This document shows, piece by piece, positions 25,876-35,090 of a DNA stretch of 64,000 nt. Position 1 is the first letter of the stretch. Each line of letters starts with the position of its first letter. A model generated the notes under the pieces. It was not told where the DNA came from, made no database searches, and worked only from the letters and a program-made list of their open reading frames with translations. This stretch comes from DASWUZ01 sp036401395 (GTDB taxonomy: Bacteria > Acidobacteriota > Terriglobia > Terriglobales > Acidobacteriaceae), in assembly GCA_036401395.1 (NCBI GenBank), contig DASWUZ010000368.1, forward strand, positions 1-64,000, read 5' to 3'. A program made the position numbers and the translations under genes.

Positions 25876-27441
25876 CTAGTCAGAAGAATTTAAATCGCAG
25901 GTAGCTGCCGAGGTGATTTTTGAATCCGGAAGCAGAATCAGGGTGGCAGTAGCAAGCAATGAGAGCGCGGCAGAGACAATAAACACCAGGTGAAGGGCAT
26001 GAACAAATGCCACGTTTACGATGAGCTGTCCGGCAGGCCCAGGCAGGCCTGTCATCCCTCCCAATTCCCTGCGATGCGCATACATGGCCTGCTTTGCCAC
26101 GGCGGGTAACGAGGATGTCCCAAGGTTCTGTGAAAGGGATCGCTGGAAGGCGGCCGAGAACAAGACGCCGAACAGCGATATCCCAAGCAACCTTGCAACA
26201 TTAGAGACGGCGTTGTTGATACCCGAAGCGGCCCCGCTTCTTTCCTCGCGAACAGAATTCATCACGGTAGTAGTGAGCGGCGCGACCAGCACCGCCAAAC
26301 CCAGGCCGACTACACAGACACCTGGAAACACAGTATCCGAATACCTTCCTGCCACGTCTAGTCGCAGAAGTAGAGCGAAGCCTATGGCAGAGAAGGTGGT
26401 GCCGGCAAGAAGCGGCAACCTCGGGCCGAACCGCGCAACCAGACCTCCCGTAAAGCGAGACAGGACAGAGATAAGGATACTGACTGGAAGTAATGCAGCT
26501 CCGGCCCTTGTAGCCGTATAGTGCTGGACCTGGATGAGCTGGAGAGGCAGGTAGTAAAGAGCTCCATTCAAAGCCGCATAAATCAATAGAGTAACAATGT
26601 TGGCGATGGTAAAGCTTCTTGAGCAAAAGAGGGGGAGCGGCATCATGGGTTGATCCGTTTTAGATTCCCAGAATACAAATCCGCACAAAGACAGTAGACC
26701 CGCAGCCCCGATGACGAGCAGCGTCAAAGTATCGTACGCACTCTGAATGAGAGCGAATGTGCACAGTCCCAGTCCGATAGCTGCGAGACAAGCTCCCATC
26801 CAGTCTGGCCTAGTAGCGCTGGGATTCCTCGATTCAGAGACCTTGCTGATCAGAATGAGAGTCACCGCAAGGGCAAGGGGGACATTCAGAAAGAAGATCC
26901 AACGCCAGGATGCATTCTGCACGAGCCATCCTCCAAGAACCGGACCCACCATGGCGGCGATGGCAGTGGTCCCGGACCATATGCCGATGGCGCGTCCGCG
27001 AGCTTCCTCTGGAAATGAGGCGCTGATCAACGCCAGACTGCCGGGAACGAGCAGCGCCCCGCCTACGCCCTGGACTGCGCGGCTCGCGATGATCACGCCG
27101 AGACCGCGAGCGAGACCGCACGAGATCGAGGACACTCCAAAAAGCACTACTCCGATCAGAAATATCCGCTTGCGACCGTACAGGTCTCCGAACGAACCAC
27201 CCAGGAGCAGCAAAGAGGCAAGAGAAAGGACATACGCCTCGACGATCCACTGCAGGGTTGATCCTGTCGTATGGAAGGCGCCCTGAAGAGCCGGCAGGGC
27301 GACGTTCACAACAGTGCCATCAACAAATACCATGCTCGATCCCAGAATAGTTGCAGCCAAGGTCCAGGAGCCAACACTCGCTGCTACCGTATCTTGCCGT
27401 CCAACTTGCGCGTGATCGGGAGAACGCTGCTGCTTGTTCAT
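25876..27441 (-). CDS. MFS drug exporter, DHA2 (14-TMS) family
   Basis: A 521-residue proton-coupled multidrug exporter of the major facilitator superfamily. The first helix has the DHA2 motif VDGTVVNVALPALQGAF. Between helices 2 and 3 lies LGGSFGDLYGRKRIFLIG (motif A), and helix 5 has GPVLGGWLVQNASWRWIFF (motif C, antiporter signature). About fourteen hydrophobic helices fit the DHA2 class. The start at 27441 (MNKQQRSPDH) is preceded by AGGA; a frame extension to 27525 lacks similarity. It is a single gene with no adjacent regulator or membrane-fusion protein, so it probably acts alone in the inner membrane. The drug is unknown. Confidence 0.92.
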   Translation of the reverse strand: MNKQQRSPDHAQVGRQDTVAASVGSWTLAATILGSSMVFVDGTVVNVALPALQGAFHTTGSTLQWIVEAYVLSLASLLLLGGSFGDLYGRKRIFLIGVVLFGVSSISCGLARGLGVIIASRAVQGVGGALLVPGSLALISASFPEEARGRAIGIWSGTTAIAAMVGPVLGGWLVQNASWRWIFFLNVPLALAVTLILISKVSESRNPSATRPDWMGACLAAIGLGLCTFALIQSAYDTLTLLVIGAAGLLSLCGFVFWESKTDQPMMPLPLFCSRSFTIANIVTLLIYAALNGALYYLPLQLIQVQHYTATRAGAALLPVSILISVLSRFTGGLVARFGPRLPLLAGTTFSAIGFALLLRLDVAGRYSDTVFPGVCVVGLGLAVLVAPLTTTVMNSVREERSGAASGINNAVSNVARLLGISLFGVLFSAAFQRSLSQNLGTSSLPAVAKQAMYAHRRELGGMTGLPGPAGQLIVNVAFVHALHLVFIVSAALSLLATATLILLPDSKITSAATCDLNSSD

Positions 27442-27826
27442 GAGAGCTTCAGTCCTACTTGTTCCTATAGCGAAGGTACACCGCTCATGTACTGCCGCCA
27501 CGCTGGGTCCACTCACGCGATCCAACGCCTCGCGCCGTTCAGAGAAGTCTTCCGCCGGCGATGAGGAATCGACTCAGAGTGAGTGAACGTTGTGTTGAGC
27601 ACGGCCGCTCTCTGGATGAGAGAGGTTACGATAGTTCATCTAACCTTCACACTTAGGTAACATCGCAGCAATCTGAACGAGCCACTCTTGCCAAGCGACG
27701 AAAACAACGCTGATGGCTGACTCCCTTTTCACTGATCGTGGCAAAGGATGCAGATAAGTCGGCCTATCACCAAGGTTCTCTTCTTTGGTGATGTATAGAA
27801 CCGCGCGTGTCTCCTAAAAACATCTT
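27442..27826. other. Intergenic region upstream of the polysaccharide locus
   Basis: No gene is seen in this 385-base gap between the divergent MFS and NusG-like genes. It contains the MFS gene leader and the dyad and -10 element listed next. The sequence looks less GC-rich than the flanking genes. Confidence 0.5.
27767..27799 (+). promoter_or_regulatory. Promoter with dyad operator candidate for the polysaccharide locus
   Basis: TCACCAA (27767-27773) and TTGGTGA (27785-27791) form a perfect seven-base dyad separated by eleven bases. A TATAGA -10 candidate follows at 27794-27799. The dyad therefore covers the -35 and spacer positions, suiting a repressor or activator site. No good -35 consensus is visible, which favours activator dependence. 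Transcription from here would give a short leader to the GTG at 27827. Confidence 0.4.
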
Positions 27827-28459
27827 GTGGATAAACCCACTGCTAAGTGGGGCTGGCGAAGCCATGCTCAAACCGCAGCGCTTACTTCTACGCGGCTAAA
27901 GACGACGAGGCACATTGCATTGAACGGCGCAACTGAGTCAACGGAACCTGTGCGGAGCTGGTTCGCGTTGTGTACCGCTTCGAATAACGAGAAAAAAGTA
28001 GAGCATCATCTTCAATTGCGCGATATCGAAACTTTTCTCCCCATCTACACCGCTACAAGGCGCTGGAATAATCGCACCACTGCCAAGGTGGTACTTCCAC
28101 TGTTTGCGGGGTACGTCTTTGCGAGGGTGGCTCGGACCGAGCTCGGGCGAGCGCTGGAGGTTCCAATGGTCTACTCGGTTGTGGGCAATGGACGAAGAGC
28201 CACGCCGCTGCCCGACCAGGAGATTGAGACACTCAGGTTGGGACTTCGTGAGAGGGAAGCGAACCCTCATCCATACGTGAAGGTAGGAAGCCGAGTGCGC
28301 ATCCGTACCGGCGTACTGGCGGGTCTGGCCGGAGTGGTGGTGCGCACCGATGGCCATCTTCGCGTAGTACTCAACCTCGAGCTGATCATGAAAAGTATCG
28401 CCGTTCATGTAGAAGCCGATGAGCTGGAACCCTATGCGCTGGAACCCGTGGGTCAGTAA
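27827..28459 (+). CDS. NusG-like transcription antiterminator (UpxY/RfaH type)
   Basis: A 210-residue specialised NusG paralogue. It carries the NGN domain (SWFALCTASNNEKKVEHHLQ, FLPIYTATRRWNNR, LPLFAGYVFAR) at about residues 40-140. A KOW-type C-terminus follows (VGSRVRIRTGVLAGLAGVVV). Such proteins travel with RNA polymerase and prevent premature termination in long surface-polysaccharide operons. Being first in the locus fits that role exactly. The start is a GTG at 27827; the N-terminal ~40 residues are not conserved and TTG codons further in are alternatives. It probably acts on its own operon. Confidence 0.88.
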   Translation: MDKPTAKWGWRSHAQTAALTSTRLKTTRHIALNGATESTEPVRSWFALCTASNNEKKVEHHLQLRDIETFLPIYTATRRWNNRTTAKVVLPLFAGYVFARVARTELGRALEVPMVYSVVGNGRRATPLPDQEIETLRLGLREREANPHPYVKVGSRVRIRTGVLAGLAGVVVRTDGHLRVVLNLELIMKSIAVHVEADELEPYALEPVGQ

Positions 28460-28515
28460 GAGAGACGTCACAGTGCCCAACGATCTTGTGCGGCGTATTG
28501 AGACCTGGAGCTTTT

Positions 28516-30771
28516 GTGAATTCCCAATCAGATAATGCAGCGCGAGGCCTGAACAACTTGCGGAATCATCCTACGCGCCGTGCGGTGACGAACCGCAACA
28601 GCTACGCTCCGCGAGAGCGTGCTGAAATCACACTGCAGGAGCTGTGGCAGATGCTGGTGCGCCGGCGTGGCGCCTTCCTGCTGTGCCTAGCGACCGCTAC
28701 CGCCGCAGCGATTGTCATTTCAGTGGTGCTTCCGGTGCGCTACGAAGGTGTGGGCCGTCTGACGGTCGACTTTGAATCGCCCGACTCCCTCGGCGCCGAA
28801 GCGCTCGCGCAGGCAACCGGTGCGGACGCGGTAACAAAGCTTCAGACACAGGTCAGCGTGCTTGAAACGGACTCGCTGGCGTGGGACGTCATCAAACGCC
28901 TGCGCCTGGACGAGCGTCCAGAGGCCGCCCATCGCAAAGCTATTATCGGACCGATTCAGTGTCTATCCAGGCCCGGTGACTCAATTAGTTCGGTAGGCCC
29001 GGAATGCCGCCGCATGCTCATCGACGAGTTCCACGACAGGCTCCACGTCCAGACGGTGCCGCGTACGGACATCATCGAAATCCGCTATCGCTCGCGGTCG
29101 AGGGAGTTGTCGGCCACGGTCGTGAACACGCTGGCAGACATCTTTGCAGAGCGCAATTTCCAGACGAAATACGCGGCGGCGATGCGTGCATCGACCTGGC
29201 TCTCGGGACAGCTGGCCGAGGTAAAGAGAGATGCGGAGACAGCTGCTGAGAAGTACATCGCATATCAGAAACGGAGCGGGATCATCGGCACTGACGAAAA
29301 CCACAACATCCTGATTGAACGACTGACGGCCATCAACCAGCAGCTTGTGGTGGCGGAGTCAGAGCGCATCGTTCGGCAGGCGCGCTACAACGTCGCCCGC
29401 AATGGAGACCCGGAAGCGCTGATCGGCATGAGCCCGGGCAGCACGCTGCAGGTGCTGCATACTGAGGAAGCCGGGCTCAAGAATCAGTATGCGCAGCTGA
29501 ACTCAAAGTACGGCGAAGCCTACCCGCGTGTGGTGCAGCTGAGGGATCAGTTGGACCAGGCTGCGCAGGCGACCGCTGCAGAGATCGATCACACCAGAGA
29601 GAAGATGAAAAATGAGTACGATGCTGCCCTCAGCAGCGAGAATCTGCTACGCAGCGAATTTGAGCAACAGAAGCAGCAGGCCTATAACACCAATGAAGGT
29701 GCGATCCAGCTAGCGCTCTTGAAGCGCGACGTTGATGCCAGCAACGAGTTGTACGAGCAGCTGGTGAAGAGGTTGAAGGAGGCCGGAATCATTGCCGGAA
29801 TACGCGCGACCAACGTGACTGTGATCGATCCCGCGGACATTCCGGTACTTCGCGTCGAGCCGCGCCCCGTGCTCAACCTGGCGTGGGGCATCGTAGCAGG
29901 CTCGCTGTTTGGTCTTGCCCTCTGCGCGCTGCTAGAGAGCGCAGACACAACGATCGCGACGCTGAACGACGTAGCCGACCTTTGCCCGCTTCCTGCTCTT
30001 GGCATCGTTCCACGCCTGACCGATCACAATGGGCGCACCTTAACGCCTGTAGCCAAGAACGGGAAGAACCGGATCGCGACCCTGGACTGGCCGGAGAGCG
30101 AAACGGCCGACGCTTACCGCTCCTTGCGTACGGCGCTTCTGCTCTCCAACCCTGGTGCACCTCCCCGGGTATTACTGGTTACGAGCCCGCTGCCGCGCGA
30201 GGGCAAGACGACCACCAGCGTAAACACCGCTGTCGTATTCGCGCAGAAGAACAGGCGCGTGTTGCTTGTTGATGGAGACATGCGGCGCGCAGATGTGGCG
30301 CGATATGTAGAAGCCGAAAGCCGAGGAGGCTTGAGCGCCGTGCTCGCAGGAGACGATCCAGCGAAGTATTACATCTCCCATCCCGACCTGCCTAACCTGA
30401 TCATTCTTCCCGCAGGCGAGCGCCCTCCCAAGCCTCCTGACCTGCTTGACTCCGACCGTATGCGCAAGATGATTGAGACCTGGCGGGACGAATTCGACCA
30501 GATCATCATCGATGCTCCGCCGGTCATTGGATTAAGCGATTCAGTCATCCTCTCCACGATGGCCGACACAGTGGTGCTCGTGGTGCGTGCGGGACAGAGT
30601 AAGCGCCAGGACATTAGCCGCACGATCGAGATACTGAACAGTGTCGATGCCAAGGTGAGCGGCGCAATCGTCAACGATCTCGATGTCCACGGCCTTGGCT
30701 ACTACGGCAACGACTTTTCCCTTTACAGCCACTACTTCACAGGAAACGAAAGGAAGAGCGGCAATGCTTAA
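28516..30771 (+). CDS. Polysaccharide co-polymerase and tyrosine autokinase, Wzc-like
   Basis: A 751-residue inner-membrane protein that controls polymer length and export. The N-terminal Wzz domain has a first helix at about residues 55-78 (AFLLCLATATAAAIVISVVL), a long periplasmic coiled-coil part, and a second helix near 455-480. The cytoplasmic BY-kinase domain has Walker A PREGKTTTS, Walker A' VLLVDGDMRR and Walker B IIIDAPPVIGLSD. It ends in a tyrosine-rich tail (GYYGNDFSLYSHYF) suited to autophosphorylation. The GTG at 28516 is preceded by TGGAG and was chosen over the TTG at 28486. It overlaps the next gene by eight bases. Confidence 0.93.
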   Translation: MNSQSDNAARGLNNLRNHPTRRAVTNRNSYAPRERAEITLQELWQMLVRRRGAFLLCLATATAAAIVISVVLPVRYEGVGRLTVDFESPDSLGAEALAQATGADAVTKLQTQVSVLETDSLAWDVIKRLRLDERPEAAHRKAIIGPIQCLSRPGDSISSVGPECRRMLIDEFHDRLHVQTVPRTDIIEIRYRSRSRELSATVVNTLADIFAERNFQTKYAAAMRASTWLSGQLAEVKRDAETAAEKYIAYQKRSGIIGTDENHNILIERLTAINQQLVVAESERIVRQARYNVARNGDPEALIGMSPGSTLQVLHTEEAGLKNQYAQLNSKYGEAYPRVVQLRDQLDQAAQATAAEIDHTREKMKNEYDAALSSENLLRSEFEQQKQQAYNTNEGAIQLALLKRDVDASNELYEQLVKRLKEAGIIAGIRATNVTVIDPADIPVLRVEPRPVLNLAWGIVAGSLFGLALCALLESADTTIATLNDVADLCPLPALGIVPRLTDHNGRTLTPVAKNGKNRIATLDWPESETADAYRSLRTALLLSNPGAPPRVLLVTSPLPREGKTTTSVNTAVVFAQKNRRVLLVDGDMRRADVARYVEAESRGGLSAVLAGDDPAKYYISHPDLPNLIILPAGERPPKPPDLLDSDRMRKMIETWRDEFDQIIIDAPPVIGLSDSVILSTMADTVVLVVRAGQSKRQDISRTIEILNSVDAKVSGAIVNDLDVHGLGYYGNDFSLYSHYFTGNERKSGNA

Positions 30772-31762
30772 GCTGAAGAGCGCCATGACGATGGGCCTTT
30801 TGATCGCCCCGGTAATGCTATCGGCGCAGACGCGGGAGACCGGTGACGTGGGCGCAGACGGCACCAGCATGCAGGCTCCGCAAGCCGCCAACTCATCTTC
30901 CCAACTGTCTCTCGGCCATGACTCGCTGACCACGGGCATGACAGCCGCGCGCGCAGCGCTGGGTCCTGGCGATTTACTCGAGATCGGCGTCTTCGATTCG
31001 CCGGAGCTGACCCAGCGTGTGAGAATCGATAGCGACGGAAAAATCAAGCTCGCCCTGATTGGAGAAATCCCTGTGCAGGGAATGTCTCCCGACGCATTGC
31101 AGTCGCTCATGGCGCAGAAACTGGTTACGGGCAAATTCGTAAAGGATCCCCAGGTAGCGCTTTTTGTTGTCGAATACGCGAACCAGATGGCCTACGTGAC
31201 TGGAGAAGTGGCTCGACCGGGAGCTTATCCGCTGCTTCGCTCGCATCGCCTGAGAGACCTGCTCTCAGTGACTGGCGGTCTGACTGCCCGCGCAGGAAAC
31301 ATCATCACTATCAAGCGCGATGGCGCCGCTCCGCAGACCATTGCGGTCGACCTCAGCGATCCGGATGAGAACAAGAGCAACCCCTTGATCCTGCCCGGCG
31401 ACAACATCTCAGCGGGTCAGACAGGTATCGTCTACGTACTCGGCGATGTAGGACGGCCGGGTGGATTTCTGATTGACCGCCGTGCAAAGCTGAGTGTGGT
31501 GCAGGCGCTGGCACTTGCCGAGGGCACTACCGCGACGGCTTCTCTAGGCAAGGCGCGCCTCATCCGGGATAGCCCGCAGGGTCGTCAGGAGATTGCGCTG
31601 GACTTGAAGTCGATCCTCAAGTCGGAGAGCGCGGATGTGATTTTGCAGGCAGGCGACGTGGTGTTCGTCCCCGGCAGTGTCACCCGCGGCATTGGCCGCC
31701 GCAGCCTGGATACGTTACTGGCCACGGCTGGCGGGGTCGCTGTCTATTCCACTATCCGTTGA
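30764..31762 (+). CDS. Polysaccharide export outer-membrane protein, Wza-like
   Basis: A 332-residue export protein that would form the outer-membrane conduit. Residues 1-22 are a signal peptide (KLKSAMTMGLLIAPVMLSAQ) without a lipobox cysteine, unlike E. coli Wza. The Poly_export domain reads LGPGDLLEIGVFDSPELTQR and continues through GKIKLALIGEIPVQGMS. Two SLBB repeats follow (AYVTGEVARPGAYPLL, VYVLGDVGRPGGFLI). The ATG at 30764 lies inside the end of the kinase gene, so the Wzc/Wza pair is translationally coupled. The stop overlaps the flippase start by one base. Confidence 0.93.
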   Translation: MLKLKSAMTMGLLIAPVMLSAQTRETGDVGADGTSMQAPQAANSSSQLSLGHDSLTTGMTAARAALGPGDLLEIGVFDSPELTQRVRIDSDGKIKLALIGEIPVQGMSPDALQSLMAQKLVTGKFVKDPQVALFVVEYANQMAYVTGEVARPGAYPLLRSHRLRDLLSVTGGLTARAGNIITIKRDGAAPQTIAVDLSDPDENKSNPLILPGDNISAGQTGIVYVLGDVGRPGGFLIDRRAKLSVVQALALAEGTTATASLGKARLIRDSPQGRQEIALDLKSILKSESADVILQAGDVVFVPGSVTRGIGRRSLDTLLATAGGVAVYSTIR

Positions 31763-33120
31763 TGTCCATCGTCAGCCAAAGATCGTCCGCTGCAGCGCAC
31801 GTCGCTTTATACAAGGAGCGTCTACGCAGGAATTCGTTCCTCCGCAAGGTTGGAGTGCTCAGCGGAGGCTCAGCGCTTGGGCACTTGTTCACGCTGGGAG
31901 CAGCGCCGATCCTGGCACGTATCTATGGGCCGGGAAATTTCGGTAGATTGGGCCTCTTCATGAGTTTCCTGAGCGTCGCTGGAGTAGCCGTGGCGCTTGG
32001 GTTTGAGTCGAGCATCGTCTGTGGGCGGGATGAAGGGGAAGCCGCATACCTGACGCTTGCCTCCCTCGTGCTGGCAGTGCCGATGAGCTTACTGGCGGGC
32101 GCGGTGCTGTGGCTGTTGATCCACTACTCTTTACTTGGTTTTGGTGGGCTGCCTCGATATACCCCGTGGCTCGTGCTCGTGGCGTTAGGCTGCGTCGGGG
32201 TTTTTTCCGCGCTGCGCTACTGGTGTGTTCGCGAAGATCGCTTCGGCAGCATCTCGCGGGGCTTAATCGTGCAGAGTGCTGCGCGCGCCCTGTTTCAGAC
32301 TGCCTTAGGATTGGCGGGCTGGCACTCGGTTGGTCTAGTCATCGGAGAGACGGCTGGACGGGGCATGGGCATGAGTCAGATGCTGCGCAGTGCCTGGCCG
32401 GTCTTGCGGCGGCGTCTTGCGGAGTTCGATCGTCATGAGTTGATGCGCGCGCTCTGGCGCAACCGGAAGTTCCCACTCTTCTCCATGCCATCCTCGTTCC
32501 TGGACGCACTTTGCATCGGATTGCCCGTACCGCTGCTCGTTCGTCTGTATGGGAACGCTGCGGGAGGATTCTACTCCCTGGTATGGCGCGCGGTCGCGGT
32601 ACCCAGCGTACTTGTCACAGTGGCTATTGCAGATACATTCCATAGCCGGCTCGCCACCTGCGCACGGGAAACGCCGGATGAGGTCATGGGTCTGTTCCGA
32701 CGAACCAGTCTGAGCCTGCTGGCTGTCGGCGGCATTCCCGCCGTCCTGCTCGCCGCGTACAGTCAGCCTCTTTTCTCCGCAGTATTTGGTCCGAGGTGGG
32801 CGCTGTCGGGGGCGATGGCCGGCATGATCGCCCCCTGGTATCTTTCCCAGTTCGTCGTGGCTCCTGTGAGTCGGGTGGTGCTGGTGCTCAGCGGGCAGGA
32901 GATGAAACTTGTGTGGGACATCGTCTGCATCTGTTCGCTGATTACGCTCTTTGTCGTAGCGCAGCGGCGAGGATTGGCGATGCTCCAGACCGTACGCATG
33001 TTGTCCTTCCTGAACACGGCACTCTACGTCGTTTATTTTCTAATCCTCGTCCGAACTGTCTCACGGTTTCAGAAGATGCAGTGTCCCGCCTCAATGGCGT
33101 CTGTTCCTGACTCGTTCTGA
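31762..33120 (+). CDS. Polysaccharide flippase, Wzx-like
   Basis: A 452-residue polytopic membrane protein of the MOP superfamily. It starts with a basic stretch then FLRKVGVLSGGSALGHLFTL and PILARIYGPGNFGRLGLFMS, the usual first-helix signature of O-antigen flippases. About twelve hydrophobic helices are spread to the C-terminus. It would move the undecaprenyl-linked repeat unit across the inner membrane. The ATG overlaps the upstream TGA (TGATG). Position between export protein and polymerase genes fits a Wzx/Wzy pathway. Confidence 0.88.
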   Translation: MSIVSQRSSAAAHVALYKERLRRNSFLRKVGVLSGGSALGHLFTLGAAPILARIYGPGNFGRLGLFMSFLSVAGVAVALGFESSIVCGRDEGEAAYLTLASLVLAVPMSLLAGAVLWLLIHYSLLGFGGLPRYTPWLVLVALGCVGVFSALRYWCVREDRFGSISRGLIVQSAARALFQTALGLAGWHSVGLVIGETAGRGMGMSQMLRSAWPVLRRRLAEFDRHELMRALWRNRKFPLFSMPSSFLDALCIGLPVPLLVRLYGNAAGGFYSLVWRAVAVPSVLVTVAIADTFHSRLATCARETPDEVMGLFRRTSLSLLAVGGIPAVLLAAYSQPLFSAVFGPRWALSGAMAGMIAPWYLSQFVVAPVSRVVLVLSGQEMKLVWDIVCICSLITLFVVAQRRGLAMLQTVRMLSFLNTALYVVYFLILVRTVSRFQKMQCPASMASVPDSF

Positions 33121-33129
33121 AGGAAAATC

Positions 33130-35052
33130 ATGTGTGGAATAGCAGGTTTCATCGCGCGGCCCGGCAAAGGGAAGTCGATGTATGCACCTCGAATCCTTCA
33201 AAGGCTGGAACATCGAGGACCCGATGACCAGGGTTGGCTCAGATTCAGCGGCCGCCGCGTGGAATCGGGCCGTGAATGGACAGAACCTGATCGCGAGCCC
33301 GAGGTCCTGCTGCTTCATCGCCGGCTGGCGATTCTCGACACTAGCAACTCGGGATGGCAGCCGATGGCATCCGCCGACGGACGCTACCACGTCATCTACA
33401 ACGGCGAGATCTACAACTACAAGGAACTGCGCGAGGAGCTGCAGGGATTAGGACATCGATTCCAAACCCGCTGCGACACGGAAGTGCTGCTGGCAGCTTG
33501 TGAGCAATGGGGCACCGGCGCACTCACCCGATTCATAGGGATGTTCGCCTTCGCACTGCTCGACACCACTAAGCGGACTGTACTGCTGGCGCGCGACTGC
33601 TTTGGTATAAAGCCGCTCTACTACTCCACAGCTGACGGCTTCCTCTGCTTTGGCTCAGAGATAAAAGCATTGCTCGCCTTCGGCTCCTCCCACCCGGAAG
33701 CGAATGCGGGACGGCTGCTCTCGTATCTGCGTTACGGTATGACCGATTTCGGTTCGCAGACACTGCTGCGCGACATCAGGCAGGTTCCAGCCGCGCACTC
33801 CATGGAAATATCGCTCGATAGGCCGTCGTCACCGGAGCCGAGGCGTTACTGGTCGGCGGACGCGGGTGATGAGCTTGAGATCTCTTTCGAGGAAGCCACG
33901 CAGCATGTTCGCGAGCTGTTTCTGCGCAACGTTGAATTGCATTTGCGCAGTGACGTGCCGCTTGGTGCAGCGCTTTCGGGCGGGATCGATTCCTCCGCCA
34001 TTGTGATGGCGATACGCCACCTTGACAGCCGCGCCGACATCCACGCATTCAGTTTTATCGCCGAGGACAGCACACTTAGCGAGGAGCGCTGGATAGACAT
34101 TGTTGGCGCCGAGGCGGGTGCCCACGTTCACAAGGTGCGGGTCACGGCAGGGGAACTGGCGGACGATCTTACGGGAATGATGCACTTCCACGACGAGCCC
34201 TTCGGCAGCACGAGCGCATATGCCCAGTACCAGGTGTTCCGGGCCGCGGGCGCAGCGGGGATCAAGGTGATGCTTGACGGTCAGGGCGCGGACGAAATCC
34301 TGGGCGGCTACATGCACTATCAGGGCGCGCGTCTCGCGTCTCTTGTGCGGCAGGGACGATGGTCTGAAGCAGCGCAACTGGTGCACAGCTTCTCGGGGGC
34401 GAACGGGGTTGGAAGATACAAGGGTCTTGCTCATTGCGCCGACTACCTGCTATCGCCGTCACTGCAATCGATAGCGCGTAGATTAGCCGGTAGAGACCCG
34501 TTCCCTGCATGGCTCGATCGCACCTGGTTCGCCAAACGCGGCGTAGGGCCCGAGTTCATGCACTACACATTGGCGCGGGAGGTGCTGCATGACACTCTAT
34601 CGCGCAGTGTGACCGAGACCCTGCCCGGCCTGCTACGGTACGAGGACCGGAATTCGATGGCCTTTTCGGTCGAGAGCCGCGTCCCCTTTCTGACGGCAGA
34701 ACTGGTAAGTTTTCTGGGCCGCCTTCCAGAAAGCTACCTCATCAGTTCGACTGGCACATCGAAGGCGGTCTTCCGCGCGGCTATGCGGGGCATCGTGCCC
34801 AACGTGATACTCGACCGGCGCGACAAACTGGGATTTGCAACCCCGGAAGGACGCTGGTTGAATGCGCTCGATGTCTGGGTGGGGGGCATCCTCGCCAGTG
34901 ACAGCGCCCGGCAGTTGCCCTTCCTGAACATCGACGTGGCAAGAGCGGGGTGGGCGGCGGTGCGGAACGGAAAGCGTCCATTCAGCTTTGGCGTATGGCG
35001 GTGGATCAATCTGATCCGCTGGTCAGAGGAACTCGGCGTCGTCTACAGCTAG
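33130..35052 (+). CDS. Asparagine synthase-like glutamine amidotransferase
   Basis: A 640-residue AsnB-family enzyme. It starts MCGIAGFIARPG, so Cys2 is the glutaminase nucleophile, with LQRLEHRGPDDQG, RLAILDTSNSGWQPM and YNGEIYNYKELR in the N-terminal domain. The synthase domain has the ATP-pyrophosphatase loop LSGGIDSSA and the DGQGADEILGGYMHY block. In polysaccharide loci such enzymes (WbpS and WbtH types) amidate uronic acid residues instead of making asparagine. The location and the di-N-acetyl-uronate operon elsewhere in the window make that a reasonable role here, but it is inference. AGGAAA precedes the ATG. Confidence 0.92.
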   Translation: MCGIAGFIARPGKGKSMYAPRILQRLEHRGPDDQGWLRFSGRRVESGREWTEPDREPEVLLLHRRLAILDTSNSGWQPMASADGRYHVIYNGEIYNYKELREELQGLGHRFQTRCDTEVLLAACEQWGTGALTRFIGMFAFALLDTTKRTVLLARDCFGIKPLYYSTADGFLCFGSEIKALLAFGSSHPEANAGRLLSYLRYGMTDFGSQTLLRDIRQVPAAHSMEISLDRPSSPEPRRYWSADAGDELEISFEEATQHVRELFLRNVELHLRSDVPLGAALSGGIDSSAIVMAIRHLDSRADIHAFSFIAEDSTLSEERWIDIVGAEAGAHVHKVRVTAGELADDLTGMMHFHDEPFGSTSAYAQYQVFRAAGAAGIKVMLDGQGADEILGGYMHYQGARLASLVRQGRWSEAAQLVHSFSGANGVGRYKGLAHCADYLLSPSLQSIARRLAGRDPFPAWLDRTWFAKRGVGPEFMHYTLAREVLHDTLSRSVTETLPGLLRYEDRNSMAFSVESRVPFLTAELVSFLGRLPESYLISSTGTSKAVFRAAMRGIVPNVILDRRDKLGFATPEGRWLNALDVWVGGILASDSARQLPFLNIDVARAGWAAVRNGKRPFSFGVWRWINLIRWSEELGVVYS

Positions 35053-35090
35053 CCGTACGCACCTGCCGTTACAGCGGAAAGGATGACGCG

